A stretch of DNA of 59,135 bases, taken from positions 1 through 59,135 of the forward strand of contig CAKZVD010000018.1 of the NCBI GenBank assembly GCA_937922085.1. Reading direction: 5' to 3'. Below are positions 46,262-55,805 of this stretch, piece after piece (position 1 is the first letter of the stretch; every line of letters begins with the position of its first letter). The notes under the pieces are model-generated. The model was not told where the DNA came from. It made no database searches and saw only the letters and a list, made by a program, of their open reading frames with translations. A program made the translations under genes and the position numbers. This DNA is from an uncultured Tenacibaculum sp. (GTDB lineage: Bacteria > Bacteroidota > Bacteroidia > Flavobacteriales > Flavobacteriaceae).

Positions 46262-48658
46262 TTAATAGTTAATTTTAATTTGAATTTTAAAGTTTCTTCC
46301 TAATTCGTCTGTAAAATATCTAAGTCTGTTCAAATAATCTCTGTACTTTGTATTTAGTAGATTATTAACTGAAAAATGTATTCCAATTTTTGTTTTAGAC
46401 ATATTAAAGTCAAAACCAGAAGTAAAGTGTAATAAATGATAAGAATTAGGAGGTGTACTAATATCCACTAATTCATTAGTTTGAGTTTCTGGAATAAATG
46501 CTGTGAAATTATTATCTGGGTATTCATTTTGTCTAGAAGTATACTCACTTTTTAAAGAGGCATAAAAATTGTTCCAATTTTGCTTTTGAAATAGTATTGT
46601 ATTTACCGTTTTAAAAGGGGCCATATCAATTAAAGGTCTATTATTAGTAATGTCTCTACCTTTTAATAACGAAGATTTATTTAAAAAACGTATGTTCTCA
46701 TTAAAATTGTAAGTAAGATCTGTATCAATTCCTAAAATAGTTGCATTTACTTGTTTGTAATCCCATACCACAAAAGCCCCTCTAAGAGTAGTTTCTACAT
46801 CGATAGGTTCTAAATAAATAAAATCATTAATTCTATTAAAAAAAGTTTCTAAAGAAACTTTAAATTTAGAAGTATCATATTTATAAGAACCAGAAATTCT
46901 ATGGGATGTTTCTGGTTGAATACGCAAATTTCCCAATTCAATTCTTGATGCTGAATGATGTAAACCATCACTAAACAATTCAGAAGGATTAGGAGCTCTG
47001 TTAGATAAACCATAATTTAAAAGCAAAGAATTTTCTGAATTCAATTTATAAGATATACCAGCAGAAGCTGATACATTATGATAATTGAACTTAGGATTTG
47101 CTAAAAACTGTGAGCCTGTTTCATCTATAATTATATTACTGAAATCTTGATCGTAATTCAATGAATTCCATCTTGATTTTTGGTAAAACTTTTTTGCATT
47201 TATATGACTGAAGTCATACCTAGTACCCGCGTTAAAAATTAAATCATCATCAAAAAAAACAAATTCAAAAATAGAATATACTCCTAAGTTGTATTTGTCG
47301 TAATCGGGTATTAGCCTGCGTACTCCTGTTAAATCAGGGAAATTATTTTGGTATCCACCAGAAATCCCAATTTTGTAAATTCTTTTACGATTGGCATCAA
47401 ATTTCATGTTTGCAGAAACAACATGAGTTTTTAGGGTTAAATCTGCTGCGGCACCTCTGTTTCCACGTCTAATATCAAATTCTAACCTTTTGTTATGTTG
47501 AAAATCATATTGGAAAGAAAATTTTCCTAGGCCTTTTAAACGTTTATATAATTCTGTTTTAAAGACTTGGTGAGTAACATCTTGTTTTGGATTATTAATA
47601 GTATAACTAAAGTCTTCAATAACTAAAGGTTCACTGCTATTAATAGCTCTAACTAAATCACCATTAGTACCTATATGAGAAGCTCTTAATATTCCTAATT
47701 CATTAGTCAAATAACTATAATATACTTCGAATCCTTTTTCAAAACTTTTAAAACCACTATTAAATGTGGCTCCAAAAGATTTTATACCAGTATTGGTAAG
47801 CTGGTAATCTGGAGTTTTAAAATCACCAGATCTTTTAAAAGAAGTTTGTGCATTTACAAACCAACCCTTTTTAAAGTTTTTATTTAAACTAGTATTTACA
47901 GAAAAAAGTCTTCCATTATTTTGTTGAGAAACAATTGTTTTACCAAATAAAGTATCTTTTTTTATTATTTTAGAAGGGTTTAAAACAATAACCCCACCAA
48001 TAGCATCACCACCGTATTCTAAAGCATTAGCTCCTTTTATAATAGATATACTACCAGCAGCATTAATATCTACATTAGGTGCATGCTCTATACCCCAATC
48101 TTGGTCTTGTAATCGAACTCCATTAATAGAAGTAAGTACTCTACTACTATGTAAGCCATTAATAACTGGTTTAACTATAGAATTACCAGTATTAATTGAA
48201 GAAACTCCTGAAACTTCTTTTAAAGCATCGCCCAAATTAGCGTCACTAAAATTTTCTAATGTATTTGTTTTTAAGACTGTTTCTTGAGATGTTTTTGTTT
48301 TCTTCCCAGAAGCTCCTTTTATACTTATTTCATTTAACTCTTCAATATGATGTTCTAAATCAATGACTTTATAAATGTCTTTGTTAAAATCTAAATGTAA
48401 AGTTTTAGTATCACAAGCTAAATGAGATATTTCAATAGTTATTTTACCAGAACAAATATTTGGTATAATAAATTTGCCTTCTACATCGGTAGTAGTATAT
48501 TTATTTATACTTTTAATATATACAGTAGCATTAACTATAGGAGATTTGTCGTGAAAATCTTCGACAATTCCTGAAAATGTGTAATTACAATTTTGACTTA
48601 TTACTGTAGATGTATAAAAACTAAGTAAGAAGATCAAAAATAAGTTTCTTGATTTCAT
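46262..48658 (-). CDS. TonB-dependent receptor, possible metal uptake
   Basis: 798 aa outer-membrane receptor. The signal peptide ends near STVISQ. A carboxypeptidase-like regulatory domain (about 25-110) and plug domain (about 120-225, with SIVKPVINGLHSSRVLTSINGVRLQDQDWG and GGDAIGGVIVLNP) are followed by the barrel, ending in KIQIKINY. The plug motif VxGLxxxRVLxxxNGVRxQDxxWG is seen in ZnuD-like and copper/zinc-linked receptors. Together with the His/Cys-rich small protein just upstream, this suggests metal ion or metal-complex uptake; this is inference. Confidence 0.88.
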   Translation of the reverse strand: MKSRNLFLIFLLSFYTSTVISQNCNYTFSGIVEDFHDKSPIVNATVYIKSINKYTTTDVEGKFIIPNICSGKITIEISHLACDTKTLHLDFNKDIYKVIDLEHHIEELNEISIKGASGKKTKTSQETVLKTNTLENFSDANLGDALKEVSGVSSINTGNSIVKPVINGLHSSRVLTSINGVRLQDQDWGIEHAPNVDINAAGSISIIKGANALEYGGDAIGGVIVLNPSKIIKKDTLFGKTIVSQQNNGRLFSVNTSLNKNFKKGWFVNAQTSFKRSGDFKTPDYQLTNTGIKSFGATFNSGFKSFEKGFEVYYSYLTNELGILRASHIGTNGDLVRAINSSEPLVIEDFSYTINNPKQDVTHQVFKTELYKRLKGLGKFSFQYDFQHNKRLEFDIRRGNRGAAADLTLKTHVVSANMKFDANRKRIYKIGISGGYQNNFPDLTGVRRLIPDYDKYNLGVYSIFEFVFFDDDLIFNAGTRYDFSHINAKKFYQKSRWNSLNYDQDFSNIIIDETGSQFLANPKFNYHNVSASAGISYKLNSENSLLLNYGLSNRAPNPSELFSDGLHHSASRIELGNLRIQPETSHRISGSYKYDTSKFKVSLETFFNRINDFIYLEPIDVETTLRGAFVVWDYKQVNATILGIDTDLTYNFNENIRFLNKSSLLKGRDITNNRPLIDMAPFKTVNTILFQKQNWNNFYASLKSEYTSRQNEYPDNNFTAFIPETQTNELVDISTPPNSYHLLHFTSGFDFNMSKTKIGIHFSVNNLLNTKYRDYLNRLRYFTDELGRNFKIQIKINY

Positions 48659-48710
48659 TAGTATTATTTCGGTTCGAAATATTCTTTAAATAAAAATTTA
48701 TGTAAAATAA

Positions 48711-49034
48711 TTAAGCGATAGAAGAAGGAGGTCCTCTTAAACGGAATGATATCACTAATTTATCTTCTAAAGAATAGAAGAAAGTTTCAGGTGAACAAAT
48801 TTCCTTATAATTAATTAAAGGTATTAAAGGTACTTCGTTTAAAGTAAAATTATTTAAATGAAATTTACAAGTTTCACAATCAGATTCATATTCATGAAAA
48901 TGTTGCTCTTCTTTTGAAATACATACACTACTTTCTTCATGATCATCATGAGCACAGCAGAACAATTGCACCACCAAAGGAGATAACAAAGAAACTACTA
49001 TAAGTATCGATATGTATTTACGTAAAAAAATCAT
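48711..49034 (-). CDS. Small His/Cys-rich exported protein
   Basis: 107 aa from the ATG at 49034; a TTG at 49046 would add four residues. An N-terminal hydrophobic segment (about 5-25) is followed by a metal-ligand-rich stretch, CCAHDDHEESSVC, then EEQHFHEYESDCETCKFH. The C-terminus ends in RGPPSS. Cys pairs and His clusters like this bind zinc or copper. It is the first gene of the operon with the TonB receptor, with a palindromic operator 30 bp upstream. It may be a periplasmic metal carrier or sensor. The family is not firmly recognised. Confidence 0.7.
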   Translation of the reverse strand: MIFLRKYISILIVVSLLSPLVVQLFCCAHDDHEESSVCISKEEQHFHEYESDCETCKFHLNNFTLNEVPLIPLINYKEICSPETFFYSLEDKLVISFRLRGPPSSIA

Positions 49035-49063
49035 TATGATTGACAAATCAACAACAATTATTT

Positions 49064-49078
49064 TAAGTTGACAACTTA
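49064..49078. promoter_or_regulatory. Perfect 7-1-7 palindrome upstream of metal-type operon
   Basis: TAAGTTG-A-CAACTTA is a perfect 15-bp inverted repeat with a single central base, 30 bp before the ATG of the His/Cys-rich gene. The size, symmetry and position fit a repressor operator (Fur/Zur- or MarR-like). The regulator is not in the window. The rest of the gap up to 49298 is AT-rich with no gene seen. Confidence 0.6.
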
Positions 49079-49298
49079 TTTAAGTTTTTTTACTTTTTAC
49101 AGATTTTAGTTTTATTTTATCTTAAAACAAAAATTTATAGCTTTTATTAATAAAATAAATTGAAAAGATAAATGTATAACACTGGTATATAGGTAGTTTT
49201 AATTTTTGGTGATTTGCTTTTCTAATTCAGTTATTGTTTTAGTATATAGATATAAATATTACTAATAATTTAAAAGAAACTTTTAAATGAAAAGGAAA

Positions 49299-49322
49299 AA
49301 AGGTCAGAATATTCTGACCTTT
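49299..49322. terminator. Terminator after amidohydrolase operon
   Basis: A perfect AAGGTCAGAAT / ATTCTGACCTT stem has an A-run on the left and a T-run on the right. It ends the leftward amidohydrolase pair 39 bp after the stop codon. Confidence 0.88.
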
Positions 49323-49361
49323 TTTATGGATTTCTTTAAATGTTTAGATTAAATATAAGAA

Positions 49362-50657
49362 TTATTGATTTTTATATTTGTTACTATATCGTTTCCAAAG
49401 TTTTGTTTGGTGTGTTTCTAAACTTAATTTTCTACCTTGAATAAAGGCATTTGTAACAATATTAGTTCTCATATCTAAAGCATCACCTTCAGATATAAAA
49501 AGTGTAGCATCTTTACCAACTTCTAAAGTTCCTACTTTGTCGTTAATTCCTAATATTTTTGCGTTATTTGAAGTAATTAACTTTAAAGCTTCTTCTTTAC
49601 CTAAGCCATAAGCAGCATAAGTACCTGCATAAAAAGGTAAATTACGAGCACTCATACGTTCCATACCACCATTCATACCCAAACCAACTAAAATACCTTT
49701 ATCTACTAATATTTTAGCTTTTCTATATGGCAAATCATAATCTTCATCTTCGCTATTAGGTAGTCTATGTGATCTTTCTATTATTACAGGAATATTATTT
49801 GTTTTTAACAAGTTAGCTACTTTTTCAGCACCATCTGCATTTACCAAAACAATGTTTTTTAAATCTACACTTTTAAAGGTGTTGATAACATCTACAATTG
49901 ATTTTTTTCCAGAAACATGAACAAAAACTTTTTCAGTTCCATTAATAACATTTTGTAAGGCTTCAAAAGGAATGTTTTTAGGAGCTCTTTTACCTGAAAG
50001 ATAATTTTTAGCATTTATAAAATACTCTTTGATCTCCTTCACAGACTTTCCATAATTTTTATTTGGTTTTAAAGCAGGGTCTTCTCCTAACCACCAACGT
50101 CCTCTAGAGAAACTTTGCGGCCAATTTACATGAATAGCATCATTTTCCTTAATTAAAGCATCCTCCCAGTTCCATGCATCAAATTGAACTATAGACGAAG
50201 TACCAGAAATAATTCCTCCTCTAGGAGTAATTTGCCCCATTAACACTCCATTGGGTCTCATTGTTTCAATAATTTTACTTTCAGCATTGTAAGCAATAAT
50301 ACTTCGAATGTGAGGTAAATATGCACCTACTTCATCAAAATCTCTAGTTGCACGTACCGCATCTATTTCTGCCAAACCTAAAGAGGTATTAGCGGCAATT
50401 AAACCAGGATATATATGTTTCCCTTTGGCAGTAATTATGGTCCCTTTTTGAGCAGCGGTATTTGCTTTTCCAACGTATGTGATTTTTCCATTAGAAAACA
50501 CGATTAATGAGTTTTCTATTAATTTACCATTACCAATGTGTGCTGTAGCTCCAACAATCGAATAATCTGTAGTTTGTTTCGGTGCTGGTGTTTGTTGTGC
50601 ACTAAGATTTCCAATGAATAAGAAACTTAGTAATATATATACTATTTGTTTTGTCAT
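49362..50657 (-). CDS. Amidohydrolase-like protein lacking the HxH metal site
   Basis: 431 aa from the ATG at 50657 (upstream codons overlap the previous gene and precede the signal peptide). A signal peptide (ending GNLSAQ) leads to an amidohydrolase-type beta sandwich (YSIVGATAHIGNGKLIENSLIVF) and barrel. Where family members have D-x-H-x-H after the PG motif, this protein reads PGLIAANTS, so both metal histidines are missing. The late YGLGKEEALKLITSNNAKILGI block is normal for the family. It is probably a non-catalytic partner of the larger protein encoded 19 bp upstream. Confidence 0.8.
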   Translation of the reverse strand: MTKQIVYILLSFLFIGNLSAQQTPAPKQTTDYSIVGATAHIGNGKLIENSLIVFSNGKITYVGKANTAAQKGTIITAKGKHIYPGLIAANTSLGLAEIDAVRATRDFDEVGAYLPHIRSIIAYNAESKIIETMRPNGVLMGQITPRGGIISGTSSIVQFDAWNWEDALIKENDAIHVNWPQSFSRGRWWLGEDPALKPNKNYGKSVKEIKEYFINAKNYLSGKRAPKNIPFEALQNVINGTEKVFVHVSGKKSIVDVINTFKSVDLKNIVLVNADGAEKVANLLKTNNIPVIIERSHRLPNSEDEDYDLPYRKAKILVDKGILVGLGMNGGMERMSARNLPFYAGTYAAYGLGKEEALKLITSNNAKILGINDKVGTLEVGKDATLFISEGDALDMRTNIVTNAFIQGRKLSLETHQTKLWKRYSNKYKNQ

Positions 50658-50676
50658 TTTGTTTCGTTTTATATTC

Positions 50677-53622
50677 TTATTCAGTATCACAGTGAAATAA
50701 TTTATGCTCTTTTTTAGTAGGGGCTTGTGTAGGAGCTCCACCAATTTTTTCTTTTAACATCATTTCAATCAATTTTGCACGTTCTGCTTTAATAGCATTT
50801 CGTTTTTGTTGATTTTTTTCAATGTCAAAATAAATGGTACCATCAATAATTGTTTTTTCTGGTTTTGCGTAAATAGATAAAGGATTGTCACTCCAAACAA
50901 CAATATCTGCATCTTTACCTACTTTAATACTTCCTGTTTGATTTTCTAGGTGTAATAATTTAGCAGGATTTATAGTCACAGTTCTCCAAGCTTCTTGTTC
51001 AGTTAAGCCTCCATATTTTATAGTTTTAGCTGCTTCTTGGTTTAGTCTTCTAGACATTTCTGCATCATCTGAGTTAATTGCTACTGTAACACCCTGCCTG
51101 TGCATAACAGCTACGTTATATGGAATGGCATCATTAACTTCATATTTATATCCCCACCAATCAGCAAAAGTAGAACCACCAACACCATGCTTTTTCATTT
51201 TGTCTGCTACTTTATATCCTTCTAAAATATGTGTAAATGTATTAATGTTAAAGTTAAACTGTTCAGCTACTTTCATTAACATGTTAATTTCAGATTGTAC
51301 ATAAGAGTGACAAGAAATAAAACGTTTTTTATTAATAATTTCAGACAATGTTTCTAACTCAATATCTTTTCTGTAAGGTTGTCCGCTTTTTTTCTTAGCA
51401 TCATATTCTTTAGCTCTTTGAAAGTAATCGATATACACTTGTTCAACCCCCATTCTTGTTTGTGGAAAACGAATGGTTTGTCTCTCTCCCCAGTTTGATT
51501 GTTTCACATTTTCACCAAGTGCAAATTTGATAAATTTAGGAGCATCTTTATAAATCATTTTGTTGGCTTCTTCTCCCCATTTTAGCTTAATAATAGCAGA
51601 ACGACCACCAATAGGGTTTGCAGAACCATGTAAAATTTGAATAGAAGTAACCCCACCAGCTAAATTTCTATAAATATTAATATCATCTGGGTTTACTACA
51701 TCTTCAATGGTAACTTCAGCAGTAGAATTATGACCTGATTCATTAACAGCAGAGGTAGCAATATGAGAATGCTCATCTATAATTCCGGCAGTTACAAATT
51801 TTCCAGTACCATCTATTACTTTTGCACGACTACTAGATAAGTTAGTACCTATTTTAGAAATTTTACCGTTTTTAATAAGTACATCACTGTTTGTTAAAAC
51901 TTGATCATTTTCACTTGTCCAAACAGTAGCATTTTTTATTAGAATAGTTTGCTGAGTTGGTTTAGAAAAATTACCTAATCCAATATTAGGATAGCTAACA
52001 GGAACTAATTCAGGCGCATCTTTTTTAGAAGAAGGTTTATTTCCTTTAGCATCTTCAATACCTGCAGAAGTAGACCAAGTAATATCGTTTCCAAAATTAT
52101 CTTTTCCAGTCCCAGTAAACACCTTCTTATCCGTTTTATTAATAAAACCTGTTAAACGTAAAAAGGTGTTATCATTATTAATGGCTATTTGTATCCAGCT
52201 ATCTTTAAAAGAAAAAGTAGATTTTAACTTTTTACCATTTAATTTTACAGTAGCTTTTTGCTTGTTACCTTTTCCAGTAATTTTTAAATCGTATTTTTTT
52301 CCTTGAAGATTTAATTGATAATTACCTGAAATATCTTTAATATTCATGTCATTAATAATATTCTTATTTCCCTGAACCCAATTTTCGTAAACTGTGGTTT
52401 TTTTATCAAAAATATTTCCTGAAGTAATTAAGAAATTAGCAAAACTTCCATTGTTTAAGTTCCCAACTTTTGTATTACCGATAATTTTAGCAGGTACTGT
52501 TGTTAAAGCTTCTAAAGCTTTAGTATTATTTAATCCATATTTAATGGCTTTCTGTAAATTCTTATTAAAATCTTTTGGAGATTTTAATTTATGAGTAGTT
52601 AAAGCAAATGAGATTCCTTTTTTAGCAAATATAGATGGATTTGAAGGTTCTTGATTCCATTTACGCATATCTCTCAAAGAAACTACCTCTGTTAAGAATT
52701 CATTACTTACATCATATGCCTTTCTAAAATTAATGGGTAATATAAAAGTAGCATTTGTTTTTTGAATAGCATTGATACGCTCAAATTCGTCACCGCCACC
52801 TAAAATAGTGTATTGGATACCAAATTCATCTCCAATTTTATCAGCACGTAAAACATCTAAGTAACTGCCTGCATTAAAAATTTGAGGCAAACTTTTTTTC
52901 TTATTTAAAGCCTCTAAAGATAGATCGGTGTTTTTAGCATTTCCTTTAGCATACCAATCAGCATCTAAATAAGTTTGTCTTAATAAAGCCATGGCTCCCA
53001 TTTTAGACGTTGGATAACTTTGACCTGACTTTTTACTTTTAGAAAAAGATAAATGATTCGTGGTTTTTTGACTTAATACACGATATGCATTACTAGTATT
53101 GGCGTTTAAAGAAACCAAAAATCCGTTTCCTTGCATAATACCATCTTCAGAATGTGTGTTTACAACCCCAAAACCAGCACTTATTAATTCTTTTGCTTTT
53201 TTGGCATCGAATTTAAAATTCGTAATAGCATCTGTTTCTGGTCTAATATGATCATTCCAATAATAACCTTTTCTAGAAGCATCATATTGTGGCGATCCAC
53301 CAAAATTAGATTTTCTTTTTGTAGGAGCAATACCAAAACTAGAATATACATCTATAAAAGAAGGATAGATGAATTTTCCTTTTAAATCTATGGTTTTTGC
53401 ATTTTTAGGAATTGTAATTTGTTTTCCTACATTTAAAACTTTACCATCTTTTATAAGTAAAGTAGCATTCTTAATTTTGTTAGTAGGAGTAATAAAAACG
53501 GTAGCATTTACAAATGCAACGGTTGTGTTTTTTGTTGTTTTTACTCCAATGTTTGTAGGGAAATATTCTTGAGAATATCCTACTGAAACACACAAGAGTA
53601 GTAGCAGTATTATTTTTTTCAT
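50677..53622 (-). CDS. Double amidohydrolase-family protein, periplasmic
   Basis: 981 aa from the ATG at 53622. A signal peptide (ending VSVGYSQ) precedes two amidohydrolase-like modules. The first (about 25-440) has YPSFIDVYSS where D-x-H-x-H is expected, so its HxH has become Y-S-S. A beta-rich spacer (about 440-560) is followed by a second module with intact metal ligands: GIIDEHSH near residue 615, later ISCHSY, and INSDDAEMSRRLNQEA with the Asp. Only the second half should be active, as an imidazolonepropionase/dipeptidase-like hydrolase of unknown substrate. It forms an operon with the smaller family member. Confidence 0.85.
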   Translation of the reverse strand: MKKIILLLLLCVSVGYSQEYFPTNIGVKTTKNTTVAFVNATVFITPTNKIKNATLLIKDGKVLNVGKQITIPKNAKTIDLKGKFIYPSFIDVYSSFGIAPTKRKSNFGGSPQYDASRKGYYWNDHIRPETDAITNFKFDAKKAKELISAGFGVVNTHSEDGIMQGNGFLVSLNANTSNAYRVLSQKTTNHLSFSKSKKSGQSYPTSKMGAMALLRQTYLDADWYAKGNAKNTDLSLEALNKKKSLPQIFNAGSYLDVLRADKIGDEFGIQYTILGGGDEFERINAIQKTNATFILPINFRKAYDVSNEFLTEVVSLRDMRKWNQEPSNPSIFAKKGISFALTTHKLKSPKDFNKNLQKAIKYGLNNTKALEALTTVPAKIIGNTKVGNLNNGSFANFLITSGNIFDKKTTVYENWVQGNKNIINDMNIKDISGNYQLNLQGKKYDLKITGKGNKQKATVKLNGKKLKSTFSFKDSWIQIAINNDNTFLRLTGFINKTDKKVFTGTGKDNFGNDITWSTSAGIEDAKGNKPSSKKDAPELVPVSYPNIGLGNFSKPTQQTILIKNATVWTSENDQVLTNSDVLIKNGKISKIGTNLSSSRAKVIDGTGKFVTAGIIDEHSHIATSAVNESGHNSTAEVTIEDVVNPDDINIYRNLAGGVTSIQILHGSANPIGGRSAIIKLKWGEEANKMIYKDAPKFIKFALGENVKQSNWGERQTIRFPQTRMGVEQVYIDYFQRAKEYDAKKKSGQPYRKDIELETLSEIINKKRFISCHSYVQSEINMLMKVAEQFNFNINTFTHILEGYKVADKMKKHGVGGSTFADWWGYKYEVNDAIPYNVAVMHRQGVTVAINSDDAEMSRRLNQEAAKTIKYGGLTEQEAWRTVTINPAKLLHLENQTGSIKVGKDADIVVWSDNPLSIYAKPEKTIIDGTIYFDIEKNQQKRNAIKAERAKLIEMMLKEKIGGAPTQAPTKKEHKLFHCDTE

Positions 53623-53706
53623 TGTAAAGTTGATTGATTGATGAATTAACATCTAAAAGTATTCAATATAATTTACAATGAATTTCCTTTAACATAAAAT
53701 TAAGAT

Positions 53707-54789
53707 TTATGGAATAGTTAATTTAGCCACTTTTTGGTTTCCTGATAGCCATGCAGTGTTTTTATTTACAAATTGTATGGTGTAAAAAGGTTGCTCTGAA
53801 ATTTCTTTCCAATTTAAACCTCCGTCATTAGAAAATGATATGCCTGTTTTACCAACTGCAAAAACTTCTTTTCCGTTAGTGTTAGGAATATACTGTATAC
53901 AACTTTTATAATTCGGATTTAAATTATCTGAAACAATAGTCCATGTTTTACCTCCATCATTGGTAATTGCTTTATTTTTGCAATTATTTTCTGAATTAGA
54001 ATAATCTCCACCAATGGCAATTCCGTTATTTTTAGAATAAAAATCTATAGAATACATTCCTTGAGGCCCATTTCCTTGAATTATTGGAGTATCAAATATT
54101 TCCCAAGTTTTTCCTTTGTCGATAGATTTTAGGATTCGTGACCTTTTTCCTCCAGAAGCTATCCAAACAATGTCATCAATTATTTTAATATTGGTATTAC
54201 TAGCTGCAAAAAAAGCTTCACCTTCATTAAACTTTGGTAATTGAGAGCATGGAATTTTTTTCCATGTATTTCCTCCATCGTTTGTAATAATAATAGACGG
54301 ACAGTTTTCTGTAGGGTCACCAACAGCAATACCATCTTTTCCGTTTTCAAAAAATTGCATACTATCATAAAAAACCTTTTCATGATTTTCTTGATATACT
54401 AGTTTGTAAAACAAATTAGTGAATTTATGTACAGTATTTTTTTTAATTTTATTCAAAGGAATTTTATACAATAATGTAGGGTTTCCAATTGAAAGCGCAA
54501 AAAGAGCTGTTTTATTGTAGGCTATACTTCTAAAATTAGGTTTTTTATTTGTTGAACTTTTGATCATTAATTCATTCCAATTTTTCCCTCCATTTGTAGT
54601 CATACCAATGGTTCCGTTAGAACCTGCATAATACATTGTGTTTTCATCAAAAGCTTTAATAGCTCTAATACTCGTACTGTCAATCGTAAACTCTTTAATT
54701 TCTACACGACTTATATTTCGAGGAGTATATTCTTGCTTGCAAGCAGATAATAATAGTAAGAGAAGTAGTATAATGGAAAATGGTTTCAT
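53707..54789 (-). CDS. YCF48/BNR-type beta-propeller lipoprotein
   Basis: 360 aa from the ATG at 54789 (MKPFSII); upstream codons would bury the signal. The lipoprotein signal ends at LLSAC. Repeated Asp-box-like strands are visible: MTTNGGKNWNELMI, ITNDGGNTWKKIPC, SIDKGKTWEIF, ITNDGGKTWTIVS and FSNDGGLNWKEIS, which define a BNR/YCF48-like propeller. Members bind or protect other proteins; sialidase activity is not implied because its catalytic residues are not seen. It is divergent from the patatin-like gene. Confidence 0.85.
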   Translation of the reverse strand: MKPFSIILLLLLLLSACKQEYTPRNISRVEIKEFTIDSTSIRAIKAFDENTMYYAGSNGTIGMTTNGGKNWNELMIKSSTNKKPNFRSIAYNKTALFALSIGNPTLLYKIPLNKIKKNTVHKFTNLFYKLVYQENHEKVFYDSMQFFENGKDGIAVGDPTENCPSIIITNDGGNTWKKIPCSQLPKFNEGEAFFAASNTNIKIIDDIVWIASGGKRSRILKSIDKGKTWEIFDTPIIQGNGPQGMYSIDFYSKNNGIAIGGDYSNSENNCKNKAITNDGGKTWTIVSDNLNPNYKSCIQYIPNTNGKEVFAVGKTGISFSNDGGLNWKEISEQPFYTIQFVNKNTAWLSGNQKVAKLTIP

Positions 54790-54797
54790 ATTTTTGA

Positions 54798-54805
54798 TAC
54801 TTTTG
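54798..54805 (+). promoter_or_regulatory. Candidate -7 element of patatin-like gene
   Basis: TACTTTTG matches TAnnTTTG and lies 25 bp before the ATG at 54831. No clear -33 TTG is present at standard spacing. Confidence 0.45.
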
Positions 54806-54830
54806 CAAAAACTAAAATAGGTAAATTTCG

Positions 54831-55766
54831 ATGAAAAAAGCATTGGTCATTTCTGGAGGAGGAAGTAAAGGAGCATTTGGAGGTGGTGTTGTTGAGTTTT
54901 TAATGAAAGAAAAAAAGAAGGATTACGATTTGTTTTTAGGTACTTCTACAGGAAGTTTAATGGTATCGCACTTGGCAGTGGGTATGATTGATGAGCTTAA
55001 AATGTTATATACAAATGTAAATCAGAAAAGTATTTTTAGTAATAATCCTTTTAAAATAAAAAAAGTTCATGGGGTTAAAGTAATTTCTATAAGACATAGA
55101 AATACCTTTTGGAATTTATTAAATGGAAGAAAAACTTTTGGAGAAAGTAAGAATTTAAGAAAGTTAATTCGTGCAAATGTTACTCCTAAGATGTACGAAA
55201 TTATACGAGAACGAAATAAAGAAGTAGTAGTAACGATATCTAATTTAACAGCTAATAGAATAGAATATAAATCAATATCTGAGTGTAGTTATGAAGATTT
55301 TTGTGATTGGATTTGGGGGTCGTGTAATTATGTTCCTTTTATGAGTTTGTTAGAAAAAAATAATTGTCAGTATGCAGATGGCGGTTTTGGTTGTTTAGTA
55401 CCTATTAGAGAAGCTATAAAAAGAGGAGCAAAAGAAGTAGATGCCATTATATTAGAAACTGAAGTAAATCAAATTAATAGAATGCCTTCTAAAAATCCTT
55501 TTTCATTAATGTTAGATGTTTTTGGATTTATGTTAGAACATGTAGAAAAACACAATGTAACTATCGGTAAATTATCAGCAAAATATCAAGATGTTCAATT
55601 GAATTTATATTACACACCTACAGTTTTAACAACTAATTCATTAATTTTTGATAAAAAACAAATGAGTGAATGGTGGAAACAAGGTTATGATTATGCAAAA
55701 ATGAAAGATTTATCAATCATGAACGATTTTAGACCTGATTTAATAGATAATAAAGAAGAAGATTAA
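54831..55766 (+). CDS. Patatin-like phospholipase
   Basis: 311 aa, cytoplasmic. It has the patatin Ser-Asp dyad: oxyanion-hole motif SGGGSKGAFGGG (8-19), nucleophile Ser39 in GTSTG, and Asp near residue 181 in YADGGFG. Such enzymes cleave acyl chains from phospholipids or other lipids. The C-terminal part (LSAKYQDVQLNLYYTPTVL) resembles other bacterial patatins of this length. It is monocistronic with a promoter in the short gap to the divergent propeller gene. Confidence 0.92.
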   Translation: MKKALVISGGGSKGAFGGGVVEFLMKEKKKDYDLFLGTSTGSLMVSHLAVGMIDELKMLYTNVNQKSIFSNNPFKIKKVHGVKVISIRHRNTFWNLLNGRKTFGESKNLRKLIRANVTPKMYEIIRERNKEVVVTISNLTANRIEYKSISECSYEDFCDWIWGSCNYVPFMSLLEKNNCQYADGGFGCLVPIREAIKRGAKEVDAIILETEVNQINRMPSKNPFSLMLDVFGFMLEHVEKHNVTIGKLSAKYQDVQLNLYYTPTVLTTNSLIFDKKQMSEWWKQGYDYAKMKDLSIMNDFRPDLIDNKEED

Positions 55767-55770
55767 TTAT

Positions 55771-55805
55771 TATCAGTTATCAGTTATCAGTTATCAGTTA
55801 TCAGT
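55771..55805. repeat. Tandem repeat, 5 x TATCAGT
   Basis: Five exact copies of a 7-bp unit plus a partial sixth (TAT) start 4 bp after the stop codon of the patatin-like gene. It is a length-variable type of repeat. Confidence 0.9.

Noticed and set aside
53707..54789. Sialidase function for the BNR-like protein
   Set aside because: Asp-box strands are present but the arginine triad and catalytic residues of sialidases are not seen; YCF48-like fits better.
55771..55805. CRISPR array
   Set aside because: The repeat unit is 7 bp with no spacers and no cas genes nearby; it is a simple tandem repeat.
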